Shown: piece by piece, positions 6,894 to 16,070 of the stretch
Numbering within the stretch: position 1 is the first letter of the stretch
Layout: every line of letters starts with the position of its first letter
From: Pseudomonadota bacterium
GTDB lineage: Bacteria; Pseudomonadota; Gammaproteobacteria; Pseudomonadales; Azotimanducaceae
Length of the DNA: 16,781 nt
Direction of reading: 5' to 3'
NCBI GenBank assembly: GCA_027622495.1
Contig: JAQBYL010000033.1
Span: 1-16,781 of the forward strand
Translations under genes and position numbers: made by a program
The notes under the pieces: generated by a model
Database searches by the model: none
What the model saw: only the letters and a program-made list of their open reading frames with translations
Told to the model about the DNA's origin: nothing

Positions 6894-7673
6894 CTATCTG
6901 CTTGCGACCGCAGCAGCGACCACATCCACAATCATCACAAACTGTTCGACATTCAACGACGCACCGCCGATCAGAACACCATCTATGTCGCGGCGTTTGA
7001 AAAACGCTTCAACATTTTTTTCGTTGACACTGCCGCCATACAGGATCGACATCGCCTGCGCCACCGACTCATCCAGTACGCCTAATGCAGCACGTATTGA
7101 ATGATGCATCTGCTGAGCCTGGTCGGGCGTTGCAGTCTGGCCGGTACCGATCGCCCAGACCGGTTCATAGGCCACACATCCCGCGGCCAGTCTTTTGATC
7201 CCGATGGTTTGAAGCGCAGTATTCAACTGGGCCGTCACCACCTGCTCCGCTCTGCCCGCCTCCCGGTCTTCCAGGTTCTCACCGACACACAGGATCGGGC
7301 ACAGGTCCGCATCGAGCGCCGCTACAAACTTATTGGCGATCTGCCGATCAGTTTCCTTCTGGTACTGTCTTCGCTCCGAATGACCAGTCAGTACCCAGCT
7401 CCCACCCAGATCGCGAATCATCGACCCGGCCGTCTCACCGGTGAACGCACCTTTGCTGTGGGTGTGCAGATCCTGCGCTCCCGTTGCCAGGTGTGTACCT
7501 CGTAGCCCATCTGACAGTTCGGCCAGAAAACCCACCGGCGGCAGAATGACCGTCTGCACCTGCGAAGGCTCGGCACCCAGTTGCTGCCTGTCGATGAACT
7601 TCTGCACAAACTCAGCAACCAGTTGCCTGGTGCCGTGCATTTTCCAGTTTCCTGCGACCACGGCTTGACGCAT
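6894..7673 (-). CDS. tpiA: Triosephosphate isomerase
   Basis: TpiA interconverts dihydroxyacetone phosphate and glyceraldehyde 3-phosphate in glycolysis and gluconeogenesis; it is a cytoplasmic homodimer. The 259-residue protein has the substrate-binding Asn9 and Lys11 in AGNWKM, catalytic His98 in TGHSERR, catalytic Glu170 in AYEPVWAIGTG (also the flexible loop 6 region), and the phosphate-binding YGGSV (212-216) and IGGASL near the end. Length is normal. The ATG at 7673 has GGAG 7 bases upstream. It follows glmM by about 113 bases containing a hairpin and a candidate promoter, so it may start its own tpiA-secG-tRNA-Leu transcript. A glycolytic gene here is typical of Pseudomonas-type gammaproteobacteria. 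Confidence 0.97.
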   Translation of the reverse strand: MRQAVVAGNWKMHGTRQLVAEFVQKFIDRQQLGAEPSQVQTVILPPVGFLAELSDGLRGTHLATGAQDLHTHSKGAFTGETAGSMIRDLGGSWVLTGHSERRQYQKETDRQIANKFVAALDADLCPILCVGENLEDREAGRAEQVVTAQLNTALQTIGIKRLAAGCVAYEPVWAIGTGQTATPDQAQQMHHSIRAALGVLDESVAQAMSILYGGSVNEKNVEAFFKRRDIDGVLIGGASLNVEQFVMIVDVVAAAVASR

Positions 7674-7706
7674 TAATCACTCCGCAGGGGCTTACGGGCG
7701 CGCAAT

Positions 7707-7733
7707 ACTATACATTCAGGGGGGAGGGTACAA
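7707..7733 (-). promoter_or_regulatory. Candidate promoter of tpiA
   Basis: On the minus strand TTGTAC (7733-7728) is followed by 15 bases and TATAGT (7712-7707), five of six -10 bases matching consensus. The spacing is two bases short of the optimum, which lowers my confidence. Transcription would start about 27 bases before the tpiA ATG. Confidence 0.4.
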
Positions 7734-7752
7734 CGTTCTGTGCTGTTGTCGA

Positions 7753-7780
7753 ACTCCGCGCCCTGTCGGGCGAACGGAGT
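7753..7780 (-). other. Stem-loop after the glmM stop
   Basis: An interrupted inverted repeat begins 7 bases after the glmM stop codon: outer arms ACTCC/GGAGT (7753-7757, 7776-7780) and inner arms CGCCC/GGGCG (7759-7763, 7768-7772) closing a 4-base loop. No T-run follows on the minus strand, so it is not a standard intrinsic terminator. It may stabilise the glmM mRNA end or act with Rho. Confidence 0.45.
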
Positions 7781-7786
7781 ACCGGG

Positions 7787-9112
7787 TCAGTCGGCTACGA
7801 CTTCGGCCAGACCGAAGGCAATGCTTTCTACTTCTTCCCGGTCCTCGCCTTCAACCATGACCCGGATAACCGGTTCGGTGCCTGAGCAGCGAACCAGTAC
7901 GCGACCGCGATCTTTGAGCTTGTCGTTCTGGTCTTCAATGGCTTTTTTAACGGCGAGGTCGGTCATCCGTTTGTGCGGCTCTTCGGCACTCACATTGACC
8001 ATGACCTGCGGCAATTTGCACATGCCCTTTGTGAGTTCGTGCAACGGCTTCCTGAGTTCAACGATCGCCTTCAGAACCTGCAGTGCAGCGACGATGGCAT
8101 CACCGGTTGTTGTGAGATCCAGCGTCAGAATGTGACCTGATCCTTCACCGCCCAATTCCCAGCCTCGCGCCTTCAACATTTCCATCACGTAGCGGTCACC
8201 CACATCGGCACGGGCGAACGGTATATTGGCTTCGTTGAAGGCCCGTTCCAGACCGAAATTGGTCATCAACGTGCCGACTACTCCGCCGATCAGCTTGCCT
8301 TGAGAGAGCCGATGCAGGGCGATGATATGCAGCAACTGATCTCCATCGACCAGTTCGCCATGCCCATCCACCATTACTACGCGGTCCCCATCACCATCAA
8401 AGGCGATGCCGACATCGGCACGATGTTCAATCACCTTATCGATCAGGCCCTGCGGTGCTGTAGAGCCGCAAGCTTCGTTTATGTTGGTACCGTTGGGTTT
8501 GTCGCCAATGACAAAAATGTCAGCACCGAGCTCTTCAAACACACCAGGGGCAACGTGATAGGTGGCGCCATTTGCACAGTCCAGAACAATGCGCAGGCCC
8601 TTCAAACGAAAACCACGATCGACCGTCGCCTTGCAGAATTCAATGTAGCGGCCGGCGGCGTCTTCGATACGCGAGGCCTTGCCAAGGCGATCCGAGTCAA
8701 CACAGGCCATCGGTTCTTTCAACTGAGCTTCGATGGCGCTCTCCACATCCCCGGCGAGTTTGTTGCCGCCGGCATCGAAGAACTTGATGCCGTTGTCGGG
8801 ATAGGGATTGTGAGAGGCACTGATCACGATGCCGGCATCCGCACGCAAGGTTCGGGTGAGATAGGCAATCGCCGGTGTTGGCATCGGACCAATGAGGCCT
8901 ACATTAGCCCCGGCCGAGACCAGACCGGACTCGAGAACAGATTCGAGCATGTAGCCCGAAATCCGGGTGTCTTTTCCCACCAGCACGTAGGGTGCGCTTG
9001 ATCCACCGAACACTTTTCCCACGGCCCAGCCCAGACGCAGACAGAACTCCGGGGTGATGGGATCTTTTCCCACCGTACCTCTGATGCCATCAGTTCCGAA
9101 GTACTTTTTCAT
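7787..9112 (-). CDS. glmM: Phosphoglucosamine mutase GlmM
   Basis: GlmM converts glucosamine 6-phosphate to glucosamine 1-phosphate, the step before GlmU on the way to UDP-GlcNAc for peptidoglycan and lipopolysaccharide. I start at ATG 9112 (MKKYFGTDGIRG), giving 441 residues (E. coli 445). The frame is open to a GTG at 9142, but the family begins just before YFGTDGIRG. A GAGGA lies about 12 bases before the ATG, rather far. Four-domain phosphohexomutase layout: the active-site serine, phosphorylated in the working enzyme, is Ser100 in SASHNPYPDNG; the metal site DGDGD is at 239-243; the sugar-binding loop GEGSGH follows; the phosphate-binding RCSGTEP is at 408-414. All key residues are present. 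The upstream neighbour is ftsH, without the usual folP in between. Confidence 0.97.
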   Translation of the reverse strand: MKKYFGTDGIRGTVGKDPITPEFCLRLGWAVGKVFGGSSAPYVLVGKDTRISGYMLESVLESGLVSAGANVGLIGPMPTPAIAYLTRTLRADAGIVISASHNPYPDNGIKFFDAGGNKLAGDVESAIEAQLKEPMACVDSDRLGKASRIEDAAGRYIEFCKATVDRGFRLKGLRIVLDCANGATYHVAPGVFEELGADIFVIGDKPNGTNINEACGSTAPQGLIDKVIEHRADVGIAFDGDGDRVVMVDGHGELVDGDQLLHIIALHRLSQGKLIGGVVGTLMTNFGLERAFNEANIPFARADVGDRYVMEMLKARGWELGGEGSGHILTLDLTTTGDAIVAALQVLKAIVELRKPLHELTKGMCKLPQVMVNVSAEEPHKRMTDLAVKKAIEDQNDKLKDRGRVLVRCSGTEPVIRVMVEGEDREEVESIAFGLAEVVAD

Positions 9113-9243
9113 GGTGTTCGATCTTCCTCGATGGGAATGCACGTTTGATTCAGGCGCTGGGAAGCGTGTCCGTTCTTGTAAGACAGATTAACGGTTACTA
9201 CCAAACGTACAACGATCGAGTTCACATCCGGTCACCCGGAAGA
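9113..9243 (-). promoter_or_regulatory. ftsH-glmM spacer, where folP would normally lie
   Basis: This 131-base stretch has no gene and no remnant of a dihydropteroate synthase frame that I can recognise. Three bases after the ftsH stop is a 5-bp hairpin, TCCGG/CCGGA (9227-9231 and 9236-9240, loop of four), without a T-run. On the minus strand the stretch then holds CGTTGTAC (9214-9207) and an AT-rich block around GTTAAT. These might be parts of a glmM promoter, but spacing and matches are too poor to call one. Confidence 0.45.
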
Positions 9244-11139
<1,896 letters not shown>

Positions 11140-11231
11140 GGGTTTACCCTCTTATGCTGGCGTTTAATGCGCCGACTACTTTGGTGGCCGTCGCAACCTA
11201 CGGCCATGAGTCCAAGGTTACCTCAGCGAAC
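11140..11231 (-). other. rlmE-ftsH spacer with two stem-loops
   Basis: The 92-base spacer holds a 7-bp inverted repeat with an 8-base loop (TGGCCGT 11185-11191, ACGGCCA 11200-11206) and a shorter one (GGCG 11159-11162, CGCC 11170-11173). Neither is followed by a T-run on the minus strand, so neither is an intrinsic terminator. I find no convincing sigma-70 or sigma-32 promoter for ftsH here; readthrough from rlmE is the simplest view. Confidence 0.4.
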
Positions 11232-11852
11232 TCATCCGCGATACTGCCGGGCTACGGCGTACACTTCACGGGACTCCGGCCGCGATGCTTTTGGTTTGAC
11301 CAGCTGCACCCTGGCGAAGTGTTCACGCAGGCCCGCTACCCAGGCATCTACGCCCTCGCCCTGAAAGACCTTGACCACGAGATCGCCGCCAGGTTTCAAC
11401 CATTTCAGAGCAGCTTCTTCTGCAATTTCCACCAGATACATGGCTTGCGCCTGATCTGCCGAACGTACCCCGCTGATATTGGGGGCCATATCCGATAAAA
11501 CAAGGTCCAGTGGCAGCGGGTCCAGCAAGGTGGCAAGTTCGGCATCCGTATCCGGTTCACCGATCGAACCTTCGATCACATGGGTTTGCGCGGCCGCAGT
11601 GATCGGCAGCGGATCCACCGCGACCAGGGTTCCCTGGGTGATCCGCTGTTCCAGAAACTGGGTCCAGCCACCCGGCGCTGCACCGAGTTCCAGTACGTTC
11701 ATCGAAGGCTTCAATAGCTTGAACCGTTGATCCAGCTGCTCGAGTTTGAAGTGTGCCCGGGACACCCGGCCCTGATCCAGGGCCTGCTTCGCAAAATAGT
11801 CGCGTCTTTGCCGCTCGAGCCAGCGCTGGCTCGACTTGCTGTGTCTGGCCAC
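11232..11852 (-). CDS. rlmE: 23S rRNA 2'-O-ribose U2552 methyltransferase RlmE (FtsJ/RrmJ)
   Basis: RlmE methylates the 2'-OH of U2552 in the peptidyl-transferase A-loop of 23S rRNA late in 50S assembly, using S-adenosylmethionine. I place the start at GTG 11852, giving 206 residues (E. coli 209) that begin VARHSKSSQRWLERQ (initiator read as Met), close to the E. coli N-terminus in length. The frame is open 51 codons further, but that would cross the palindrome and overlap yhbY. The AdoMet motif LELGAAPGGW starts at 54. The K-D-K-E catalytic set is visible: Lys36 in RAHFKL, Asp121 in LSDMAPN, Lys161 in VVKVFQGEG, Glu196 in SREVYAVA. The ribosome-binding site is weak (GGTGA). It is divergent from yhbY and upstream of ftsH, the standard rlmE-ftsH pairing, which is heat-inducible in E. 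coli. Confidence 0.95.
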   Translation of the reverse strand: MARHSKSSQRWLERQRRDYFAKQALDQGRVSRAHFKLEQLDQRFKLLKPSMNVLELGAAPGGWTQFLEQRITQGTLVAVDPLPITAAAQTHVIEGSIGEPDTDAELATLLDPLPLDLVLSDMAPNISGVRSADQAQAMYLVEIAEEAALKWLKPGGDLVVKVFQGEGVDAWVAGLREHFARVQLVKPKASRPESREVYAVARQYRG

Positions 11853-11883
11853 CTGTTCACCATCGCAACACCAGTTAGACAGA

Positions 11884-11910
11884 GTACAGTTTTGGGCGAA
11901 AAAACTGTAC
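11884..11910. promoter_or_regulatory. Perfect 10-bp inverted repeat between rlmE and yhbY
   Basis: GTACAGTTTT (11884-11893) and AAAACTGTAC (11901-11910) form a perfect inverted repeat with a 7-base spacer, inside the 101-base divergent interval of rlmE (-) and yhbY (+). No T-run follows on either strand, so it is not a plain terminator. It could be an operator for a dimeric regulator shared by both genes, or a hairpin in one or both mRNA leaders. It is not a LexA box: the half-sites are ACAG..CTGT rather than CTGT..ACAG. Confidence 0.55.
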
Positions 11911-11953
11911 GCTGCGCGCCCATTTTGAATCTGAGCGGCCAAAAGTGAGCCCA

Positions 11954-12256
11954 ATGGACACCCGAACCAGAAGGCGGTATCGCCGAATTGCCCATCACCT
12001 GTCACCGGTTGTCGCTATTGGCGCAAGTGACGTGACCGATGCGGTGGTGAACGAGGCGAATCGTGCTCTTACCGACCACGAACTGATCAAGGTCAAAGTT
12101 CACGACGAATCCCGCCAGGCGCGGGCTCAGGCGATAGAAATCCTAGCGACGCGCTGCAATGCCCTGATCGTGCAGAAAATCGGTAAAACCGCAGTGCTGT
12201 ATCGTGCGAACCCGGATGCCAACCCGAAGTTGTCAAACCTGAGCCGGTTTGCCTGA
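11954..12256 (+). CDS. yhbY: CRM-domain, ribosome-associated RNA-binding protein YhbY
   Basis: YhbY is a small cytoplasmic protein made of a single CRM domain (an IF3-C/KH-like fold); the E. coli protein associates with pre-50S subunits. It is about 100 residues from ATG 11954, or 103 from an in-frame GTG at 11945; neither has a strong ribosome-binding site, and I prefer the ATG. Family features visible: RRIAHHLSPVVAIGASDVT, then DHELIKVKV, and the C-terminal IGKTAVLYR that matches E. coli almost exactly. It is divergent from rlmE, sharing the palindromic interval, and converges on greA with only four bases between the two stop codons. The greA-yhbY-rlmE arrangement is conserved in gammaproteobacteria. 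No terminator is visible after it. Confidence 0.93.
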   Translation: MDTRTRRRYRRIAHHLSPVVAIGASDVTDAVVNEANRALTDHELIKVKVHDESRQARAQAIEILATRCNALIVQKIGKTAVLYRANPDANPKLSNLSRFA

Positions 12257-12260
12257 CGAA

Positions 12261-12734
12261 TCAGCGATACTCGACCTGGTCGATTTCGTACTCGATATCG
12301 CCGCCGGGTGCGCTGACCGTAATGATGTCACCCACTGACTTGCCCACCAGGGCCCGCGCGATGGGAGACATGACCGAAATCTTGCCGATCTTGATATCGG
12401 CTTCGTCTTCGCCAACGATTTTGTAGCGCACTTCCCTGCCGGTTTCGGTGCCGATCAACGCCACAGTCACGCCAAAGATGACCCGTTCACCAGGGGTAAT
12501 TTTGCTGATATCGATGATCTGGGCATTGGCCAGCTTGCCTTCGATATCCTGTATGCGACCTTCATTAAAACTCTGCTGTTCACGCGCAGCATGGTACTCA
12601 GCGTTTTCTTTCAGATCGCCATGCGCACGCGCTTCCGCAATATCCTGGGTTATGCGCTGGCGCAGTTCACCTTTGCGATGTGCAAGTTCTACCCGAAGTG
12701 CGTCTGCACCCTCTGCAGTCATCGGCACTGGCAC
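12261..12734 (-). CDS. greA: Transcript cleavage factor GreA
   Basis: GreA enters the secondary channel of backtracked RNA polymerase and stimulates cleavage of the 3' end of the RNA so elongation can resume. The 157 residues (E. coli 158) have the N-terminal coiled-coil hairpin (about 1-75) with the conserved tip HGDLKENAEYHAAREQQ, where Asp40 and Glu43 correspond to the acidic tip residues, and the C-terminal FKBP-like domain with ISVMSPIARALVGK. I use the GTG at 12734 (MPVPMT...), which has GGGGA 5 bases upstream; the alternative ATG four codons later (12722) would leave the N-terminus shorter than the family's. It is downstream of carB in the same direction with no promoter I can recognise, so readthrough from carAB is likely. 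Confidence 0.96.
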   Translation of the reverse strand: MPVPMTAEGADALRVELAHRKGELRQRITQDIAEARAHGDLKENAEYHAAREQQSFNEGRIQDIEGKLANAQIIDISKITPGERVIFGVTVALIGTETGREVRYKIVGEDEADIKIGKISVMSPIARALVGKSVGDIITVSAPGGDIEYEIDQVEYR

Positions 12735-12737
12735 TGT

Positions 12738-12762
12738 TTTCCCCTTCCCTGATTTCCCCTTC
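12738..12762 (-). repeat. Duplicated purine-rich box upstream of greA
   Basis: On the minus strand GAAGGGGAAA occurs twice (12762-12753 and 12747-12738), 15 bases apart. The proximal copy supplies the greA ribosome-binding site. The distal copy is too far to set a start; it may be a standby ribosome site or simply a local duplication. Confidence 0.4.
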
Positions 12763-12823
12763 GCTGGGTTCCCGTCAGCTGAGCGCCCTTCACTGGTTAG
12801 TCCTCGTTTCCGTAGATTTCACT

Positions 12824-12839
12824 CTGCCTGGACAGGCAG
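12824..12839 (-). other. Hairpin just after the carB stop
   Basis: CTGCCT (12824-12829) and AGGCAG (12834-12839) form a perfect 6-bp stem with a 4-base loop, 3 bases after the carB TAA. No T-run follows on the minus strand, so full intrinsic termination is unlikely. It may reduce readthrough into greA or protect the carB mRNA end. The rest of the 108-base carB-greA spacer shows nothing else beyond the purine boxes near greA. Confidence 0.4.
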
Positions 12840-12842
12840 GTA

Positions 12843-15800
12843 TTAATAGTACGTTCTGTGCAGATCCTGCAATCGCCTGACGATGTGCTCGTGTGGCTCA
12901 GCCTCGTACTTGATGGCGATACAGAACGCTTCGCCTCCTGCCAGAGTGGTGGTGTAACACACTTTTTTCTGCAGCGCGAGCCGCCGGATCAGAGCTGAAT
13001 CAGCAATCGACTGGCGGCCTTCCGTGGTGTTGACAATCAGATCGATCTGCTCGTTTTTGAGCATGTCACTGACGTCGGGTCGGCCTTCTGTCACCTTGTT
13101 GACGATGGCCGTTGCGACTCCCGCCTGTATGAGAGCTCGACCGGTCCCGCGTGTACAGACCAGGTTAAAACCGAGGTCTATCAGGCTGCGACCCAGATTC
13201 ACAGCACCTTCCCGATCGGATTCTTTGACGCTTAAAAATGCCCGGCCACCGCGTGGCAGTCGCGCTCCTGCAGCGAGCGACGCTTTAGAAAATGCTTCAC
13301 CAAAGGTGTCGCCGGTTCCCATCACTTCACCCGTGGACTTCATCTCCGGCCCCAGGATTGGATCCACCCCCGGGAACTTGATAAACGGGAACACCGATTC
13401 TTTGACATGGTAGGTCGTTGGAATGATTTCGCGGGTGAACCCCTGATCAGCAAGTGAGGTTCCTGCCATGCAGCGCGCAGCGACCTTGGCAAGCGATGTA
13501 CCAATGCACTTGGAGACGAACGGAACTGTTCGCGATGCGCGCGGATTGACCTCGAGAACAAAAACTTCCTCGCCCTGCACAGCAAACTGAACATTCATCA
13601 GGCCCACTACGCCAAGTTCCAGCGCCATCATGCCGACCTGGGTGCGGATGCGGTCCTGAATGGCTTGCGCGAGCTTGTAGGGCGGCAGCGAACAGGCTGA
13701 GTCACCCGAATGAACACCCGCCTGCTCTATGTGTTCCATGATCGCGCCGATCACTACCTGTTTGCCGTCGCAAACCGCATCCACGTCCACTTCGACGGCC
13801 TGATCCAGAAACCGATCCAGCAGCACAGGGGAATCGTTCGACACATCCACAGCACTCTGCAGATAGCCGGCGAGTTCTTCTTCGTTGTAGACGATCTCCA
13901 TGGCCCGGCCACCGAGCACGTAACTGGGTCTGACCACGATCGGAAAGCCGATCTCCCGCGCCCCATCAAGACCGGTCTGCAGATCCACCGCGGTCCGGTT
14001 GGACGGTTGTTTCAGATCGAGTTTGCGGATCAGTTCCTGAAAGCGCTGCCGATCCTCGGCGCGGTCAATTGCATCCGCCGACGTGCCGATGATCGGTACT
14101 CCCGCGGCCTCCATATGTTCCACCAGTTTCAATGGCGTCTGACCACCGAACTGCACGATCACCCCAGTGGGCTGCTCCACGTCAACGATGGCCAGCACAT
14201 CTTCAAGTGTGACCGGTTCAAAATACAGCCGATCCGACACGTCGTAGTCGGTTGAAACCGTTTCCGGGTTGCAGTTGACCATGATGGTCTCAAACCCGTC
14301 TTCGCGCATGGCGAGTGCTGCATGTACGCAACAGTAGTCAAACTCAATGCCCTGACCGATCCGGTTCGGGCCGCCGCCAAGCACCATGATTTTCTTGCGA
14401 TCTGACGGGTTAGATTCGCATTCTTCTTCATAGGTGGAGTACATGTAGGCGGTGGCAGCGGGGAATTCCGCAGCACAGCTGTCGACGCGACGGAACACCG
14501 GGCGAACACCGAGCGCCTGGCGTCGGGCCCGCACGGTGGCCTCATGGCTATCCAGCAGTTTCGCAAGCCGCGCATCAGAAAAGCCTTTGCGTTTCAGGCT
14601 ACGCCAGGTCTCTTCGCCAAGCCCATCGACACTCTGCCCTGCAAGTGCTGCCTCATCATTGATGAGATCTTCAATCTCTGCCAGAAACCACGGGTCGATA
14701 CGACTCTGCTCCCAGATCTCCTCAAGGCTCATGCCGTGACGGAAAGCATCGGCCACAAACCAGATCCGCTCCGCACCCGGCACACTCAGTTCGCGGATCA
14801 ATGTGGTGCGAGCTGCCTCCGGCCGTCCTTTCAGAACCGGATCAAAGCCGGTTTTTTCGGTTTCGAGACCTCGAAGTGCTTTCTGCAGTGATTCCTGAAA
14901 GGTGCTGCCGATGGCCATGACCTCGCCAACAGACTTCATCTGTGTGGTCAGCTGTTTGTTCGCCTGGGGGAACTTCTCAAAGGTGAAACGCGGGATCTTG
15001 GTGACCACGTAATCGATGCTCGGCTCGAATGACGCCGGGGTGGCACCACCGGTGATGTCGTTCGCAAGTTCATCCAGCGTATAACCAATCGCCAGTTTTG
15101 CCGCGACTCTGGCAATCGGGAAACCGGTGGCTTTGGATGCCAGGGCTGAAGAACGCGACACCCGGGGATTCATTTCGATCACCACAACCCGTCCGGTAGC
15201 CGGATCGATGGCAAACTGAACATTCGACCCGCCTGTTTCGATGCCGATCTCACGGAGAACGGCGATCGATGCGTTTCGAAGCTCCTGATATTCCTTGTCT
15301 GTAAGCGTCTGGGCAGGGGCAACGGTAATGCTGTCGCCGGTGTGCACGCCCATCGGGTCAAAGTTCTCGATCGCGCAGACAATGATGCAGTTGTCTTTCT
15401 TGTCGCGAACCACTTCCATCTCGAACTCTTTCCAGCCGAGCAGGGATTCATCGATCAGCAGTTCGTTGGTGGGCGACAGATCCAGACCGCGGGCACAGAT
15501 CTCCAGAAATTCTTCCATGTTGTAGGCAACACCGCCGCCACTGCCCCCGAGGGTGAACGACGGTCGGATAATGCAGGGGAACCCAAGCCTCGCCTGCAAC
15601 TGCTCGGCTTCCTCAAGACTGTGCGCAATGGCCGAACGAGGGGTCGCGAGCCCGATGCGCTTCATCGCCCGATCGAAACGTTCACGGTCTTCAGCCTTGT
15701 CGATGGCGTCTTGACTGGCGCCGATCATCTCGACACCGTACTTTTCCAGCACCCCTTCGCGGGCCAGGTCCAGGGCACAATTGAGCGCGGTTTGCCCTCC

Positions 15801-16070
15801 CATTGTGGGCAACAGAGCGTCAGGTCTTTCCACCTCGATGATCCGCGCAACCGTTGCCCATTCAACCGGCTCCACATAGGTGGCATCGGCCATGCTCGGG
15901 TCAGTCATGATGGTGGCCGGGTTGGAGTTCACCAGAATGACCCGAAAGCCCTCCTCCTGCAGTGCCTTACAGGCCTGCGCACCGGAGTAGTCGAATTCAC
16001 AGGCCTGACCGATGACGATCGGACCTGCACCCAGAATCAGAACACTGTGTATGTCGGTTCGTTTAGGCAC
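12843..16070 (-). CDS. carB: Carbamoyl-phosphate synthase large subunit
   Basis: CarB makes carbamoyl phosphate from bicarbonate, ammonia (tunnelled from CarA) and two ATP, feeding pyrimidine and arginine synthesis. The 1075 residues (E. coli 1073) follow the E. coli protein throughout. Carboxy-phosphate half (about 1-400): LILGAGPIVIGQACEFDYSG, Arg129, the ATP-grasp GGSGGG (175-180), Glu299 and Asn301 in VIEMNPRVSR. Oligomerisation domain (about 401-555). Carbamoyl-phosphate half from about 560: VLGGGPNRIGQG, then YVLGGRAMEIVYN and VLEVNPRASR. The C-terminal allosteric MGS-like domain (about 937-1075) should bind UMP and ornithine; it keeps TRGTGRAL and VNTTEGRQ. The start is GTG 16070 (MPKRTDIHS), the same N-terminus as in E. 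coli. It overlaps the carA stop by 8 bases, so the subunits are translationally coupled. Confidence 0.98.
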   Translation of the reverse strand: MPKRTDIHSVLILGAGPIVIGQACEFDYSGAQACKALQEEGFRVILVNSNPATIMTDPSMADATYVEPVEWATVARIIEVERPDALLPTMGGQTALNCALDLAREGVLEKYGVEMIGASQDAIDKAEDRERFDRAMKRIGLATPRSAIAHSLEEAEQLQARLGFPCIIRPSFTLGGSGGGVAYNMEEFLEICARGLDLSPTNELLIDESLLGWKEFEMEVVRDKKDNCIIVCAIENFDPMGVHTGDSITVAPAQTLTDKEYQELRNASIAVLREIGIETGGSNVQFAIDPATGRVVVIEMNPRVSRSSALASKATGFPIARVAAKLAIGYTLDELANDITGGATPASFEPSIDYVVTKIPRFTFEKFPQANKQLTTQMKSVGEVMAIGSTFQESLQKALRGLETEKTGFDPVLKGRPEAARTTLIRELSVPGAERIWFVADAFRHGMSLEEIWEQSRIDPWFLAEIEDLINDEAALAGQSVDGLGEETWRSLKRKGFSDARLAKLLDSHEATVRARRQALGVRPVFRRVDSCAAEFPAATAYMYSTYEEECESNPSDRKKIMVLGGGPNRIGQGIEFDYCCVHAALAMREDGFETIMVNCNPETVSTDYDVSDRLYFEPVTLEDVLAIVDVEQPTGVIVQFGGQTPLKLVEHMEAAGVPIIGTSADAIDRAEDRQRFQELIRKLDLKQPSNRTAVDLQTGLDGAREIGFPIVVRPSYVLGGRAMEIVYNEEELAGYLQSAVDVSNDSPVLLDRFLDQAVEVDVDAVCDGKQVVIGAIMEHIEQAGVHSGDSACSLPPYKLAQAIQDRIRTQVGMMALELGVVGLMNVQFAVQGEEVFVLEVNPRASRTVPFVSKCIGTSLAKVAARCMAGTSLADQGFTREIIPTTYHVKESVFPFIKFPGVDPILGPEMKSTGEVMGTGDTFGEAFSKASLAAGARLPRGGRAFLSVKESDREGAVNLGRSLIDLGFNLVCTRGTGRALIQAGVATAIVNKVTEGRPDVSDMLKNEQIDLIVNTTEGRQSIADSALIRRLALQKKVCYTTTLAGGEAFCIAIKYEAEPHEHIVRRLQDLHRTYY

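Noticed and set aside
8300..9001. 233-codon open frame on the plus strand opposite glmM
   Set aside because: It is the complement of a complete GlmM with all active-site motifs; no independent evidence of coding.
11884..11910. LexA (SOS) box reading of the palindrome
   Set aside because: LexA needs CTGT-N8-ACAG; here the order of half-sites is reversed, and neither gene is an SOS gene.
11853..12005. 51-residue N-terminal extension of RlmE
   Set aside because: It would run through the palindrome and overlap the yhbY start, and the family begins at the GTG at 11852.
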